Origin: Chloroflexales bacterium
GTDB lineage: Bacteria > Chloroflexota > Chloroflexia > Chloroflexales > Chloroflexaceae
Assembly: GCA_022360155.1 (NCBI GenBank)
Contig: JAKSDJ010000846.1
Location: forward strand, 1 to 37,178
Direction: 5' to 3'
DNA length: 37,178 bases
Shown here: in pieces, positions 1-8,306 of the stretch
How the letters are laid out: each line of letters starts with the position of its first letter
Position numbering within the stretch: position 1 is the first letter of the stretch
Notes under the pieces: generated by a model
The model's input: the letters and a program-made list of their open reading frames with translations, nothing else
What the model was told of the DNA's origin: nothing
Database searches by the model: none
Translations under genes and position numbers: made by a program

Positions 1-219
1 GGCCATGCGCTGCCAACGGCCCATGCGCGTGTGCCGCCATCCAAACATCGCAACGGAAGCCTCCGCCCCAACCGTATAAACGACCAATCAGGTCACCGGC
101 GGAAGGGTCGAGCCTCGACAGGTTCGGCTCACGCGGGCGCACGGAACCGGCAGGGTTTCCCTGTGGGGAGGGCGAGGGTCGGCGCCCTTCCCCATTCTCC
201 ATTCTCTTCAACAGCCACA
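1..219. other. GC-rich non-coding leader region
   Basis: I see no convincing gene here; the short open frames lack homology-like composition and a ribosome binding site. The stretch is very GC-rich and full of short inverted repeats, for example GGTTC at 121-125 facing GAACC near 143-147, and CAGGG/CCCTG around 151-162. It probably holds the 3' flank of a gene lying outside the window plus its terminator. I considered a riboswitch but could not match the conserved boxes of the cobalamin or SAM classes. Confidence 0.4.
165..193 (+). terminator. GC-rich hairpin before the bio operon
   Basis: GGGGAGGGCG (165-174) faces CGCCCTTCCCC (183-193): a 10-bp stem with a single bulged T and an 8-nt loop, followed by a pyrimidine-rich run without a true T-tract. 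It sits about 40 bases before the bioF promoter, so it most likely ends transcription coming from an upstream gene outside the window. Confidence 0.4.
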
Positions 220-229
220 TTGTGACTCT

Positions 230-244
230 GTGCTAGAATAGCAC
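230..244 (+). promoter_or_regulatory. extended -10 promoter inside a palindrome, bioF
   Basis: TGC-TAGAAT (231-239) is an extended -10 element; no good -35 hexamer is seen 17 bases upstream, as is usual for this class. The element lies inside a perfect inverted repeat, GTGCTA-GAA-TAGCAC. The same arms surround the distal recA -10 at 29981-29999. Transcription would start near 246, giving a leader of about 47 bases before bioF. The palindrome could be an operator or just a lineage-typical promoter shape. I see no classical BirA operator. Confidence 0.5.
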
Positions 245-292
245 CCGGGTTTTATTGAAAACAAGTTAAAGCTGCCGCCACGCCTAGCTGGA

Positions 293-1489
293 ATGAACAC
301 ACAGATGCAATCGCTGCAATTGCTGCAACGTCGGCTCGACACCATACATGAACGCCATCTCTACCGCCAGCCGCGGGTCACCGTCGACGGGGCCGAACCC
401 TGGATCACGATCAACGGCCAGCGCCTGCTCAACCTCAGCTCGAACAACTACCTCGGGCTCGCCACTCACCCCGGCGTCAAAGCCGCAGCGGCGGCGGCGA
501 CACAACAGGGCTGCGGCGCCGGAGCTTCGCGCCTCATCGCCGGTACGTTCGAGCTGCACGGCATTCTGGAAGAGCGGATCGCCCGCTTCAAAGGCGATGA
601 ACGCGCGTTGCTGTTCTCCAGCGGCTATGTCGCCAACCTCAGCGTGATAGCGGCCCTGGCCGGACCGGGCGATCTGATCTTGAGCGACGCGCTGAACCAT
701 GCCAGCCTGATCGACGGCTGCCGCCTCAGCCGCGCCGAGTGTCAGGTTTACCCGCACTGCGATCTCAACGCCCTGGAAGCGCTACTCACCCAATCGACCC
801 AATCCTCGCACGCCAGACTGCGCCTCGTCGTCACCGACACGGTGTTCAGTATGGATGGCGACATCGCGCCGCTAGCCGAGATTGTCGAGCTGTGCCGGCG
901 CTACGACGCGCTGCTCCTGGTCGATGAGGCCCATGCCACCGGCTGTCTCGGGCCAGGCGGGCGCGGCCTGATCGCCCAACTTGGCCTACCGCACAGCGGG
1001 ATCATCACGATGAGCACACTGAGTAAGGCGCTCGGCGGCTTTGGCGCTTGCGTAAGCGGAGATAGCCTGATCATCGAATACCTGGTCAATACCGCACGCG
1101 GCTTTATCTTCACCACAGCGCTCCCGCCAACCGTCATCGCCGCCGCGCTCGCCGCCCTGGATATTCTGGAGCGCGAGCCGCAACGAGCAGAACAACTCCA
1201 AGCGCACGGCGCCTTCTTGCGGCGCGGCCTGCAAGCGATGGGCTTTAACACCCTCGCCTCGACAACACAGATCGTCCCCGTGCTGGTTGGCGACTCGGTG
1301 CGCGCGCTGCGGCTCGCCGAGGCATTACGGCAAGCGGGCGTTTTTACCGTGGCGATTCGCCCGCCGACCGTCCCACCTGGCGCCGCGCGGGTGCGCGCCT
1401 GCGTGATGGCGACCCACGAGCGCGAAGACATCGCCTACGCATTGGAGGCTTTTGGCCGGGTGGGCCGCCGTCTCAACATGGTCGAGTAA
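293..1489 (+). CDS. bioF: 8-amino-7-oxononanoate synthase (BioF)
   Basis: This PLP enzyme joins pimeloyl-ACP or pimeloyl-CoA to L-alanine to make 8-amino-7-oxononanoate, the first committed step of biotin ring assembly. The 398-residue protein has the full length of the alpha-oxoamine synthase family. Visible signatures are SSNNYLGL near residue 50, DEAHATG with Asp211 and His214, and the PLP lysine Lys245 in TLSKALGG. The related 2-amino-3-ketobutyrate CoA ligase has the same fold, so bioF rests partly on context: bioA, bioD and bioB follow on the same strand. The start ATG has only a weak ribosome binding site. It is first in the operon, behind an extended -10 promoter. Confidence 0.9.
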   Translation: MNTQMQSLQLLQRRLDTIHERHLYRQPRVTVDGAEPWITINGQRLLNLSSNNYLGLATHPGVKAAAAAATQQGCGAGASRLIAGTFELHGILEERIARFKGDERALLFSSGYVANLSVIAALAGPGDLILSDALNHASLIDGCRLSRAECQVYPHCDLNALEALLTQSTQSSHARLRLVVTDTVFSMDGDIAPLAEIVELCRRYDALLLVDEAHATGCLGPGGRGLIAQLGLPHSGIITMSTLSKALGGFGACVSGDSLIIEYLVNTARGFIFTTALPPTVIAAALAALDILEREPQRAEQLQAHGAFLRRGLQAMGFNTLASTTQIVPVLVGDSVRALRLAEALRQAGVFTVAIRPPTVPPGAARVRACVMATHEREDIAYALEAFGRVGRRLNMVE

Positions 1490-1583
1490 GCCATGGTTTT
1501 GGCAGGATTGGCAAGATGCAGGCTGTGATCATAATCCTGTACATCATGTCTGAAACCATGCCTAAGAATGGAACAGGTGTATT

Positions 1584-2909
1584 ATGCAAACAGATCATCG
1601 TGGCGTTGCGTTCGAACTGGAGCAAGCGGACAAACGCCGACTTTGGCATCCCTTCACCCCGCAACAGGACTGGGAAGCGGAGCCGCAACTCATCATCGAC
1701 CGCGCCGAAGGTTGCTATCTTATTGATATCGAAGGGAAGCGCTATCTCGATGGCGTCGCCTCACTGTGGGTGAACGTGCATGGCCACTGCCATCCCGCGC
1801 TCAATCAGGCGATCACCGCGCAACTCGCAAAAGTAGCGCACTCGACCTTCCTGGGGCTGACCCACCCGCCAGGCATTCAGCTTGCGCAACGGCTCATCGC
1901 GATTGCCCCACCCAATCTCAGCCGGGTCTTCTATTCGGACACCGGCGCCGCAGCCGTCGAGATCGCGATCAAGATGGCGTATCAATACTGGCAGCAGAGC
2001 TATCCGCCGCGTCGGAGCAAGACCAAGTTCTTCTCGTTGCAGAATGACTATCATGGTGACACGGTGGGCGCGATGAGCGTCGGCGGGATTGATCGCTTCT
2101 TCCAGACCTACCGCTCGCTCTTCTTTCCGACCTTCAAAACCGACTACGATCTCGCTGCTATCGAACAGCTTATCGCCAGCCATGCCGACGAGTTGGCCGC
2201 GGTGATTATGGAGCCGTTGGTTCAGGGCGCTGCCGGCATGATCGTGTACCCGCCTGGATTCACGCGCGCGGTGCGAGACATCGCCAAACGGCACAATGTC
2301 CTCTTTATTGTCGATGAAGTCGCGACGGGCTTCGGGCGCACCGGCAAGATGTTCGCCTGCGAACACGAGGGGATCGAGCCCGACCTCATGGCTCTGGGCA
2401 AGGGCCTGAGCGGCGGGTACGTGCCGCTTGCCGCTACCTTGGCGACCGAGGAGATCTATCGCGCTTTCCTCGGCCCGGTTGATCAGTTTCGCACCTTCTA
2501 CCATGGCCACACCTATACTGGGAATCCCGTCGGCTGTGCGGCAGCGTTGGGCAGCCTCGATCTGTTCGAGCGTGACCAAACCCTGGAATGCCTTCAGCCC
2601 AAAATCGCTTTGCTGCGTCAGAAGTTGGAGCATTTTCGGCAACTGCCGCTCGTCGGCGATATTCGCCAATGCGGCTTTATGGTCGGCATTGAACTCATGC
2701 AGGATCGGGAAACCAACACGCCATTTCCGGTTGCAGACGAGATCGGCGTGCGGGTGATCAAAGAAGCGCGCCGCCAGGGCGTAATTGTCCGTCCGCTTGG
2801 GGATGTCATCATCGTGATGCCGCCCTTGTGCATCAGCGAGGACGAGTTGACACTGCTGCTCGACACCGTCTATACGTCAATCGGCGCCGTGGGGGAAGCC
2901 CTGCTATGA
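1584..2909 (+). CDS. bioA: adenosylmethionine-8-amino-7-oxononanoate aminotransferase (BioA)
   Basis: BioA transfers an amino group from S-adenosylmethionine to 8-amino-7-oxononanoate, giving 7,8-diaminononanoate. The 441-residue protein is a class III PLP aminotransferase. The N-terminal LWHPFTP motif is typical of BioA, DEVATGFGRTGKM holds the cofactor-binding Asp, and Lys273 in ALGKGLSGG is the PLP lysine. It lies 94 bases after bioF, and its last codons overlap the start of bioD (ATGA), so the two are translationally coupled. Sequence and neighbours agree; I see nothing unusual. Confidence 0.94.
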   Translation: MQTDHRGVAFELEQADKRRLWHPFTPQQDWEAEPQLIIDRAEGCYLIDIEGKRYLDGVASLWVNVHGHCHPALNQAITAQLAKVAHSTFLGLTHPPGIQLAQRLIAIAPPNLSRVFYSDTGAAAVEIAIKMAYQYWQQSYPPRRSKTKFFSLQNDYHGDTVGAMSVGGIDRFFQTYRSLFFPTFKTDYDLAAIEQLIASHADELAAVIMEPLVQGAAGMIVYPPGFTRAVRDIAKRHNVLFIVDEVATGFGRTGKMFACEHEGIEPDLMALGKGLSGGYVPLAATLATEEIYRAFLGPVDQFRTFYHGHTYTGNPVGCAAALGSLDLFERDQTLECLQPKIALLRQKLEHFRQLPLVGDIRQCGFMVGIELMQDRETNTPFPVADEIGVRVIKEARRQGVIVRPLGDVIIVMPPLCISEDELTLLLDTVYTSIGAVGEALL

Positions 2910-3625
2910 GTTGCGGTCTGTTTGTCACCGGAACCGATACCGGCGTCGGCAAAACGATTGTGACGGCGGCGCTCGCCATAGCGCTGCGCCGGCGCGGCTT
3001 GTGCGTCGGGGTCATGAAACCTGCCGAAAGCGGTTGCCCGCTCGAACAGGGGCAATTATCGCCTCAGGATGCGCTCTTTCTTAAAGAAATGTCTGGGTGC
3101 GCGGCGCCGCTGACGCTGATCAATCCCTACCGATTGGCGCAAGCGCTTACGCCGGCGCTCGCAGCCGAACACGAGGGCGTTGTGATCGATCTCGATCATA
3201 TCCGTGACTGCTATGATCAACTGGCGGCGATGCACGATATCGTCCTGGTCGAAGGCGCCGGCGGGCTGCTGGCGCCGCTGATCGACCGCTCCAGTATGCG
3301 CGATCTAGCCGTGCGCCTGGAACTGCCGCTGCTGGTCGTCGCCCGCAACGTGTTGGGAGTGATCAACCATACCGCGCTCACTGTCACCGTGGCCCGCCAA
3401 ACCAGCGCGGTGCTTGGTGTTGTGCTGAATAATTCGGTCCCGATCGAGCAAGCGGCGGAACAGAGCAACGCGGCTGCATTACGTCGCTGGGGTGGCGCGC
3501 CGTTGTTGGGCCAGATCCCGTACAGCGCCGCGCTCTCCAGGGACTACATTGAACTATTGGGCGCCGAACTCGATGTCGCGGCGATCTTACAAGCTGTACC
3601 AGCTAGCAAAAACAGTGAACGATAA
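2906..3625 (+). CDS. bioD: dethiobiotin synthetase (BioD)
   Basis: BioD closes the ureido ring of dethiobiotin from diaminononanoate, CO2 and ATP. The protein is 239 residues when started at the ATG overlapping the bioA stop; the frame is open further upstream, but the family begins here. The P-loop GTDTGVGKT spans residues 9-17, KPAESGC is the substrate loop, and VEGAGGLLAPL is the second conserved loop. A purine-rich GGGGGAAG lies just upstream within the end of bioA. It is the third gene of the operon, with about 60 bases before bioB. Confidence 0.93.
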   Translation: MSCGLFVTGTDTGVGKTIVTAALAIALRRRGLCVGVMKPAESGCPLEQGQLSPQDALFLKEMSGCAAPLTLINPYRLAQALTPALAAEHEGVVIDLDHIRDCYDQLAAMHDIVLVEGAGGLLAPLIDRSSMRDLAVRLELPLLVVARNVLGVINHTALTVTVARQTSAVLGVVLNNSVPIEQAAEQSNAAALRRWGGAPLLGQIPYSAALSRDYIELLGAELDVAAILQAVPASKNSER

Positions 3626-3685
3626 GCGCGCGCGTGCTCATCAGCCCAATGCGCGCAGTGTGCGAGATGAGAGGAGACTAACGTG

Positions 3686-4771
3686 ATGCTATTTTCGACC
3701 CTAGCGGACAAATCGATTGCGGGAATGACGTTGACCCGCGCGGAATGCCAAGCCGTGCTGCGCTGCCCGGACGAGCAGATCCTCGCCTTACTGGACGCGG
3801 CCTATACAGTGAGGCGGCGTTTTTGCGGCAACCGGGTGCATCTGCATATGCTGATCAACGCCAAGAGCGGCCTCTGCCCGGAAGACTGTCACTACTGCTC
3901 CCAGTCAAAAATCTCCGACGCCGACATCGAGCGCTACCCCCTAGTGAGTAAGCAGCGCTTGATCGAAGGCGCGCACCAGGCCAAGACCGCGCAGAGCCGC
4001 CGCTACTGTATCGCGATCAGCACGCGCGGCGCGACCGACCGGGAGGTCGACTACCTGGCGGACGCGGTGCGCCAGATCAAACAAGAAGTCGATATTGGCA
4101 TTTGCTGCACAGTCGGCATTATCTCGGAGGAGAAGGCGCAGCGACTCTACGCAGCCGGGGTGGAGCAGCTCAACCATAATCTAAATACGAGCGAGCGCTA
4201 CTATGCTTCGATCTGCACGACCCACACCTATCAAGATCGAGTCGACACGCTCCACGCCGCCCGCCGCGCCGGTCTTACGCTGTGTACCGGGGCCATTTTC
4301 GGCCAGGGTGAGACCGAAGACGATATTATCGATGTAAGCCTGGCGTTGCGCAATCTGGAACCGCAATCGATCCCGGTCAATTTCTTGATCCCCCAGCCAG
4401 GGACGCCATTCGAGCATGTCAACTATCTCAAGCCCTACGATTGTTTGCGCATTCTCTGCCTGATGCGCTTCCTCAACCCCCGCCAGGAGATCCGCGTTTC
4501 AGCCGGGCGGGAAGCTCATATCCGCTCGCTCCAACCCTTGTCGCTCTATCCAGCGAACTCAGTCTTTGTGTCGGGCTACCTGACCAGCGGCGGCCAGGCC
4601 TATCAGGAAACGTGGCGGATGATCGAAGATCTTGGGTTTGAGATCGAAAGCAGCCTAGAATCAAACACAAAAGACGCAAAAGATGCAAAAGATGCGAAGT
4701 CAGTATTGAGGGCAGCGATATCTACATCAAGCCTTGAAACCGCACCATCTCCGGTTGAGACCCACAAATGA
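3686..4771 (+). CDS. bioB: biotin synthase (BioB)
   Basis: BioB is the radical-SAM enzyme that inserts sulfur into dethiobiotin to give biotin. The radical-SAM triad CxxxCxxC is present as Cys64, Cys68 and Cys71 (CPEDCHYC), followed by the family motifs NHNLNTSERYY and SAGREAH, whose Arg is the expected ligand of the sacrificial 2Fe-2S cluster. A GAGGAG site at 3671-3676 serves either ATG 3686, used here (361 residues), or the GTG directly before it. The conserved core ends near residue 320. The last 40 residues are a low-complexity tail containing KDAKDAKDAK, encoded by a 9-base tandem repeat. It is the last gene of the operon and is followed by a hairpin. Confidence 0.93.
   Translation: MLFSTLADKSIAGMTLTRAECQAVLRCPDEQILALLDAAYTVRRRFCGNRVHLHMLINAKSGLCPEDCHYCSQSKISDADIERYPLVSKQRLIEGAHQAKTAQSRRYCIAISTRGATDREVDYLADAVRQIKQEVDIGICCTVGIISEEKAQRLYAAGVEQLNHNLNTSERYYASICTTHTYQDRVDTLHAARRAGLTLCTGAIFGQGETEDDIIDVSLALRNLEPQSIPVNFLIPQPGTPFEHVNYLKPYDCLRILCLMRFLNPRQEIRVSAGREAHIRSLQPLSLYPANSVFVSGYLTSGGQAYQETWRMIEDLGFEIESSLESNTKDAKDAKDAKSVLRAAISTSSLETAPSPVETHK
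4669..4695 (+). repeat. 9-base tandem repeat in the bioB 3' end
   Basis: Three head-to-tail copies of AAAAGAYGC (4669-4677, 4678-4686, 4687-4695) encode the lysine-rich KDAKDAKDAK stretch in the BioB tail. The composition, A-rich and lacking the GC-rich third positions of the rest of the gene, contrasts with the flanking coding sequence. Confidence 0.85.
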
Positions 4772-4773
4772 TA

Positions 4774-4825
4774 ACAGAGCGCCGCCTTCAGCGATGGATC
4801 GCATCGTTTGAAGGCGGCGCTCTGT
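4774..4825. terminator. perfect 17-bp hairpin after bioB
   Basis: ACAGAGCGCCGCCTTCA (4774-4790) is exactly complementary to 4809-4825, and the loop contains a second small stem (CGATG/CATCG). It lies three bases after the bioB stop, between convergent genes, so it can serve both strands. There is no T-run on either side. Confidence 0.75.
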
Positions 4826-4869
4826 CGCTCAGTAAAAACGTTCGTGCTATGTTACCAAGCTAGTATCGT

Positions 4870-6108
4870 TTAGCGAAACGGCGGCGACTCCAGCACACCG
4901 CCCTCGCCCAGATTCCAGACCTTGTTTGCGCCCCGTTCCAAAGCGAAGTAGGTGTCCGGGCCGAGGTTGCGGTCGTAGATGTCGGCGTAGTTGCCAACTT
5001 GGCTGATGATCTGGAACCCGAAGTCGTTCGACAGCCCGATGCCCGCGCCCAGTTCTCCTTCCAGACCCAAGAGCCGCCGAATGCGCGGGTCGTCGCTGGT
5101 TTCAGCTAGTTCTTCGACGTTGCTCTGGTCGACGCGCAACTCTTCGGCGTAGATCGTGGCGAAGACCGCCCAACTGACGACATCGTTCCACATGGAATCG
5201 CCCTTGATGAATGCCGGACCCAGCGGTTCACGGGAGATCAGCGTGCTCAGAATCACATGCGCATTGGGATCATCCAGGGTTTCCCGCTTCGACGCGAGCT
5301 GGGAACTATCGCTGGTGACAGCATCGCACTGCTGCTCGTCATAGGCAGGGTAGACCTCGTTCTCATCATCAAAGGTGACGGGGATGAAGGAAATGCCGCG
5401 TGCGGCGAAATCATCGTTGAGGTTAAGCTCACTGGTTGTTCCCTTGGACACACAGATGGTTCGACCTGCCAGATCCGCCAGGGTCGTGATGCCCGAGGAC
5501 TTCCGAACCATGAACGATTGACCATCGTGAAAGATCGTGGGTCCGAAGGCGACCAGCGCGTCACGGCTGAGCGTCCAGGTGGTGTTGCGGACCAACACGT
5601 CGACCTTGCCATCCCGGATGGCGGCAAGGCGCTCATTCGGGCCGGACGTCGCCAGGGCGACGAAGTCGACCGCACTGGCGTCGCCCAGCGCCGCCGCGGC
5701 GATCACCCGACAGAAGTCGACATCGAAGCCGCTCCACTGGTCGCGTACGTTGTCATAGAACCCGAAGCCAGGGAGATCGGCGTTAGCGCCACAGACCAGC
5801 CTGCTGCGCTCTTGGACGGTGCGGAGTACGCCCTGAGCGGAGGGCGTGATCGAACTGCCGCTGCTCGGTGTTGCGGTTGGGTTTGGTGTTGCAGTTGGAA
5901 TCGCGGTTGCTATGACTGTGTCTGATGTTGGGGAAGGGGCGGCAGTTGTTTGCGACGGGTTGTTCGCAGCTTCATTGGCCGGGGTTGCTGTTGCAATCAT
6001 AATCACCGGTTCAGGTGTCGGTTGGGCTCCAAAGCATCCTGAGAGCACAAGGACGACGATAAGCAGAACGATTGTGCAACAGGATTTAGCAAAGATACGG
6101 ACAAACAT
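4870..6108 (-). CDS. amino-acid ABC transporter substrate-binding lipoprotein
   Basis: This is a family 3 solute-binding protein resembling the AapJ/GltI group that delivers amino acids to ABC permeases. The 412-residue product begins with a lipoprotein signal peptide: a hydrophobic run followed by LSGC, with Cys25 as the lipidation site. Residues 26-90 form a Thr/Pro/Ala-rich linker, and the binding domain runs from about 95 to the end (for example GFDVDFCRVIAAAALGD, NTTWTLSRDALVAFGP, GRTICVSKGTTSE). AAGGAAAG lies just before the ATG. No permease or ATPase gene is adjacent, so it is an orphan here. The long linker suggests display on the outer face of the cell membrane. The exact ligand cannot be told. 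Confidence 0.85.
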   Translation of the reverse strand: MFVRIFAKSCCTIVLLIVVLVLSGCFGAQPTPEPVIMIATATPANEAANNPSQTTAAPSPTSDTVIATAIPTATPNPTATPSSGSSITPSAQGVLRTVQERSRLVCGANADLPGFGFYDNVRDQWSGFDVDFCRVIAAAALGDASAVDFVALATSGPNERLAAIRDGKVDVLVRNTTWTLSRDALVAFGPTIFHDGQSFMVRKSSGITTLADLAGRTICVSKGTTSELNLNDDFAARGISFIPVTFDDENEVYPAYDEQQCDAVTSDSSQLASKRETLDDPNAHVILSTLISREPLGPAFIKGDSMWNDVVSWAVFATIYAEELRVDQSNVEELAETSDDPRIRRLLGLEGELGAGIGLSNDFGFQIISQVGNYADIYDRNLGPDTYFALERGANKVWNLGEGGVLESPPFR

Positions 6109-6763
6109 TTCTCTTTCCTTGTGTATGTCTAGCGAACTCGTTGTTGCACGAAATGTGTCATCCCTTGCAGGTGCTCTACACTATGGGACGAGCTACTAAG
6201 CCAGGCGACGTTTCAGTTCACCCAAACGGATTTTGGCAGGGACGACAGGGTACGCTTCATTTCTTGCAAAAGCTATATGTATATAAACTGTGTATTTGTA
6301 AATTTTTACTTAAGAAATTACGATTATTTCCGAGGGAAATGGTCAAACCGGAGATTCCATTAATGAAAACTCTATTAAGCACCTTAGTGTATTTCTAAGA
6401 GCTCTTGAAGACAAAATATTTGAGTTGTAAAATTTTGTGAATATCGACTATTGGGCTTCAATTCCTCTCTTGTGGAATTTTTGTTAAAGGACTTGACAGT
6501 CCTGCGTTGCACGACTTTCAGCTCTCTATCAAGGAAAAAGGGAGTGAGCATGGAAGACTCCGCACTCGCTCCCTTGATAGAACTGTATTGTGCGAAAGAC
6601 TCCTTTCCTATCGGATAAGCAATGTCTTTAGCACAACGAAACTCTGCCAAAACATTCTGTGTGGCGTATAGTACTCTTCCACGCTTGGCAACCTATCGGA
6701 CATAAGCGCATGCATAGTAACAAGAATGGTTTTTAGCGCGGTCTGTTTCTGACGTGGTAGTCC
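6109..6763. other. AT-rich intergenic region, 655 bases
   Basis: Two short open frames here (6141-6398 plus, 6384-6650 minus) have no ribosome binding site and look random. The region lies between the start of the lipoprotein gene and the end of the cystathionine beta-synthase gene. It probably holds the lipoprotein promoter and a large imperfect hairpin at 6525-6581. GGACT-TGAC-AGTCC (6489-6502) is a second small inverted repeat. I see nothing else. Confidence 0.5.
6525..6581. repeat. two-part inverted repeat
   Basis: TCTATCAAG (6525-6533) pairs with CTTGATAGA (6573-6581). Inside it GGAGTGAG (6541-6548) pairs with CTCGCTCC (6565-6572), with one G-T pair. A 7-base A-rich bulge separates the two stems on the left arm only. 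No T-tract follows on either strand. It could be the end of the cystathionine beta-synthase transcript or a small structured RNA. Confidence 0.55.
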
Positions 6764-8170
6764 TTATCGCTCTCGATTGGCGAGGAAGTCAATCACATCG
6801 ATCTTCGTCACGATCCCGGTTACTTTGTTGTCTTCTAGCACCACTGCCGCAGCGTTGTGGCCAAAGAGCGTTGCTAACTCTTCAACCGAAGTATCAGCAC
6901 TGATCGTGGCGACAGCGTGGACATGCAAGTCGGCGATACTGTGATCCATTGCCCCGCCATTGACCAGGTAATCGAGCAGGTCGCTCTCGCTAATCAGGCC
7001 ATGAAGGTTGCCCTGGGCATTCAAGACGGGTAGCTGCGAAATGCTGTGCTGCTTCATCATCCGGATAGCGGTCTCGATATTGGTATGCTCCTGCGCGGAG
7101 ATGACTTCACGGGAGCGTGAAGCCAGCATATCCGCTACGGTTGCCTCCTCGAGGAAGCCATTTTCACGCATCCAGGCATCGTCGAAGATCTTGCTCAGAT
7201 AGCGACTGCCGTTGTCTGGCAGCAACACAACGACGACGTCCTCTTCACTCAGTTCGCTGCCGGGACCGCGCAACCACTTTATTGCTCCGGCTGCCGCCAG
7301 CCCGCACGATCCCCCACAGAAGATGCCTTCCTCGCGCACCAGCCGCCGAGTCGTCAGGAAGCTCTCGCGGTCGCTGACCTGTACGACGTCATCGATAACG
7401 CCGAAATCAAGCGTGCCAGGCAAAAAATCCTCGCCCACGCCTTCGACTTTGTAGCTATAAGCCGGCTGCAGTTCACCGGTATGAAAGTAGTGGTGCAACA
7501 GTGACCCAATCGGATCGACGCCAACGATCTTGATGTTGGGATTACGCTCTTTGAGAAAGCGCCCGGTACCAGAGATGGTACCGCCGGTGCCCATTCCAGC
7601 TACAAATGCGGCGACACGCCCGCCGGTCTGCTGCCAGATCTCCGGTCCAGTTGTGCGATAGTGCGCCTCGGGGTTGGCCGGATTCCAGTATTGTCCAGCC
7701 AGAAAAGCATTGGGTGTTTCCTCGGCCAAGCGGCGCGAGACGGAATAGTATGAGCGTGGGTCATCCGGCTCGACCGCCGTGGGGGTGATAACCACCCGTG
7801 CTCCGAAAGCCCGCAGCGCGCGGATCTTCTCCTCACTCATCTTATCGGGCATGACAAAAATGGTTTTATAACCTTTGATCGCTGCGGCAATGGCCAGGCC
7901 CATGCCGGTGTTACCGCTGGTTGGCTCGACAATGGTGCCGCCTGGCTTGAGCAGTTCCCGTCGTTCGGCGTCTTCGATCATAGTGATCCCGATGCGATCT
8001 TTCACGCTCCCGCCGGGATTTAAGAATTCGACCTTTGCCGCCACCGTGGCGCGGATGCCCCGCGTGATTTTGTGCAACTGAACCAGTGGTGTGTTTCCAA
8101 TAGTCTCCAGGATGTTGTCGTGAATTGATGCTGTAGTCGAGATCGTTGCAGGCGTGGCAGTATCGATCAT
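6764..8170 (-). CDS. cbs: cystathionine beta-synthase with two CBS domains
   Basis: This PLP enzyme of fold type II condenses serine (or an acetylated serine) with homocysteine to cystathionine; some bacterial relatives act as cysteine synthases or release H2S. The 468 residues comprise a catalytic domain (about 18-330) and a C-terminal pair of CBS domains (about 345-395 and 410-465) of the kind that binds adenosyl ligands. Lys57 in PGGSVKDR is the PLP lysine, TSGNTG binds the substrate carboxylate and GTGGTISG the phosphate. The heme domain of animal enzymes is absent. AAGGAG stands 7 bases before the ATG. It is transcribed divergently from the tryptophanase gene across a 136-base gap. Confidence 0.9.
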   Translation of the reverse strand: MIDTATPATISTTASIHDNILETIGNTPLVQLHKITRGIRATVAAKVEFLNPGGSVKDRIGITMIEDAERRELLKPGGTIVEPTSGNTGMGLAIAAAIKGYKTIFVMPDKMSEEKIRALRAFGARVVITPTAVEPDDPRSYYSVSRRLAEETPNAFLAGQYWNPANPEAHYRTTGPEIWQQTGGRVAAFVAGMGTGGTISGTGRFLKERNPNIKIVGVDPIGSLLHHYFHTGELQPAYSYKVEGVGEDFLPGTLDFGVIDDVVQVSDRESFLTTRRLVREEGIFCGGSCGLAAAGAIKWLRGPGSELSEEDVVVVLLPDNGSRYLSKIFDDAWMRENGFLEEATVADMLASRSREVISAQEHTNIETAIRMMKQHSISQLPVLNAQGNLHGLISESDLLDYLVNGGAMDHSIADLHVHAVATISADTSVEELATLFGHNAAAVVLEDNKVTGIVTKIDVIDFLANRER

Positions 8171-8222
8171 GTGGAGGCTCCTTACTTGTTTGCTCGACAG
8201 CGAGCATGGCGCAACAACGCGC

Positions 8223-8255
8223 TATAATCCGATAAATACGGTTCATGGTACCATG
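8223..8255 (+). promoter_or_regulatory. candidate tryptophanase promoter and palindrome
   Basis: TATAAT at 8223-8228 is a consensus -10 on the tryptophanase strand, though no good -35 lies at the normal distance. A perfect 12-base palindrome, CATGGTACCATG (8244-8255), follows it and falls near or just after the expected start of transcription. It could be an operator within the divergent region shared with the cystathionine beta-synthase gene. Confidence 0.35.
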
Positions 8256-8279
8256 TGCGATGAAACCTGGTCAAACTGA
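8253..8279 (+). other. possible Trp-containing leader peptide
   Basis: The short frame ATG-TGC-GAT-GAA-ACC-TGG-TCA-AAC-TGA would encode MCDETWSN. It ends 15 bases before the strong AAGGAGGT of the tryptophanase gene. In Escherichia coli, tryptophanase is preceded by the TnaC leader peptide, which has one essential Trp. This frame is much shorter, has no visible ribosome binding site and shares no other TnaC feature, so it may be chance. Confidence 0.2.
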
Positions 8280-8306
8280 GAATGACTGCGTGACAAGGAG
8301 GTCGCT

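Noticed and set aside
1-219. Cobalamin or other known riboswitch upstream of bioF
   Set aside because: Some GC-rich pairings exist, but the conserved boxes of the known classes could not be found on either strand.
31-225. 64-residue open frame at the window start
   Set aside because: Arg/Pro/Gly-rich text of a GC-rich shadow frame, no ribosome binding site and no recognisable motif.
2828-2905. Longer start for bioD
   Set aside because: The extra 26 residues are a shadow of the end of bioA; the family starts at the ATG overlapping the bioA stop.
6384-6650. 88-residue minus-strand frame in the intergenic gap
   Set aside because: No ribosome binding site and a random composition; it also spans the inverted repeat at 6525-6581.
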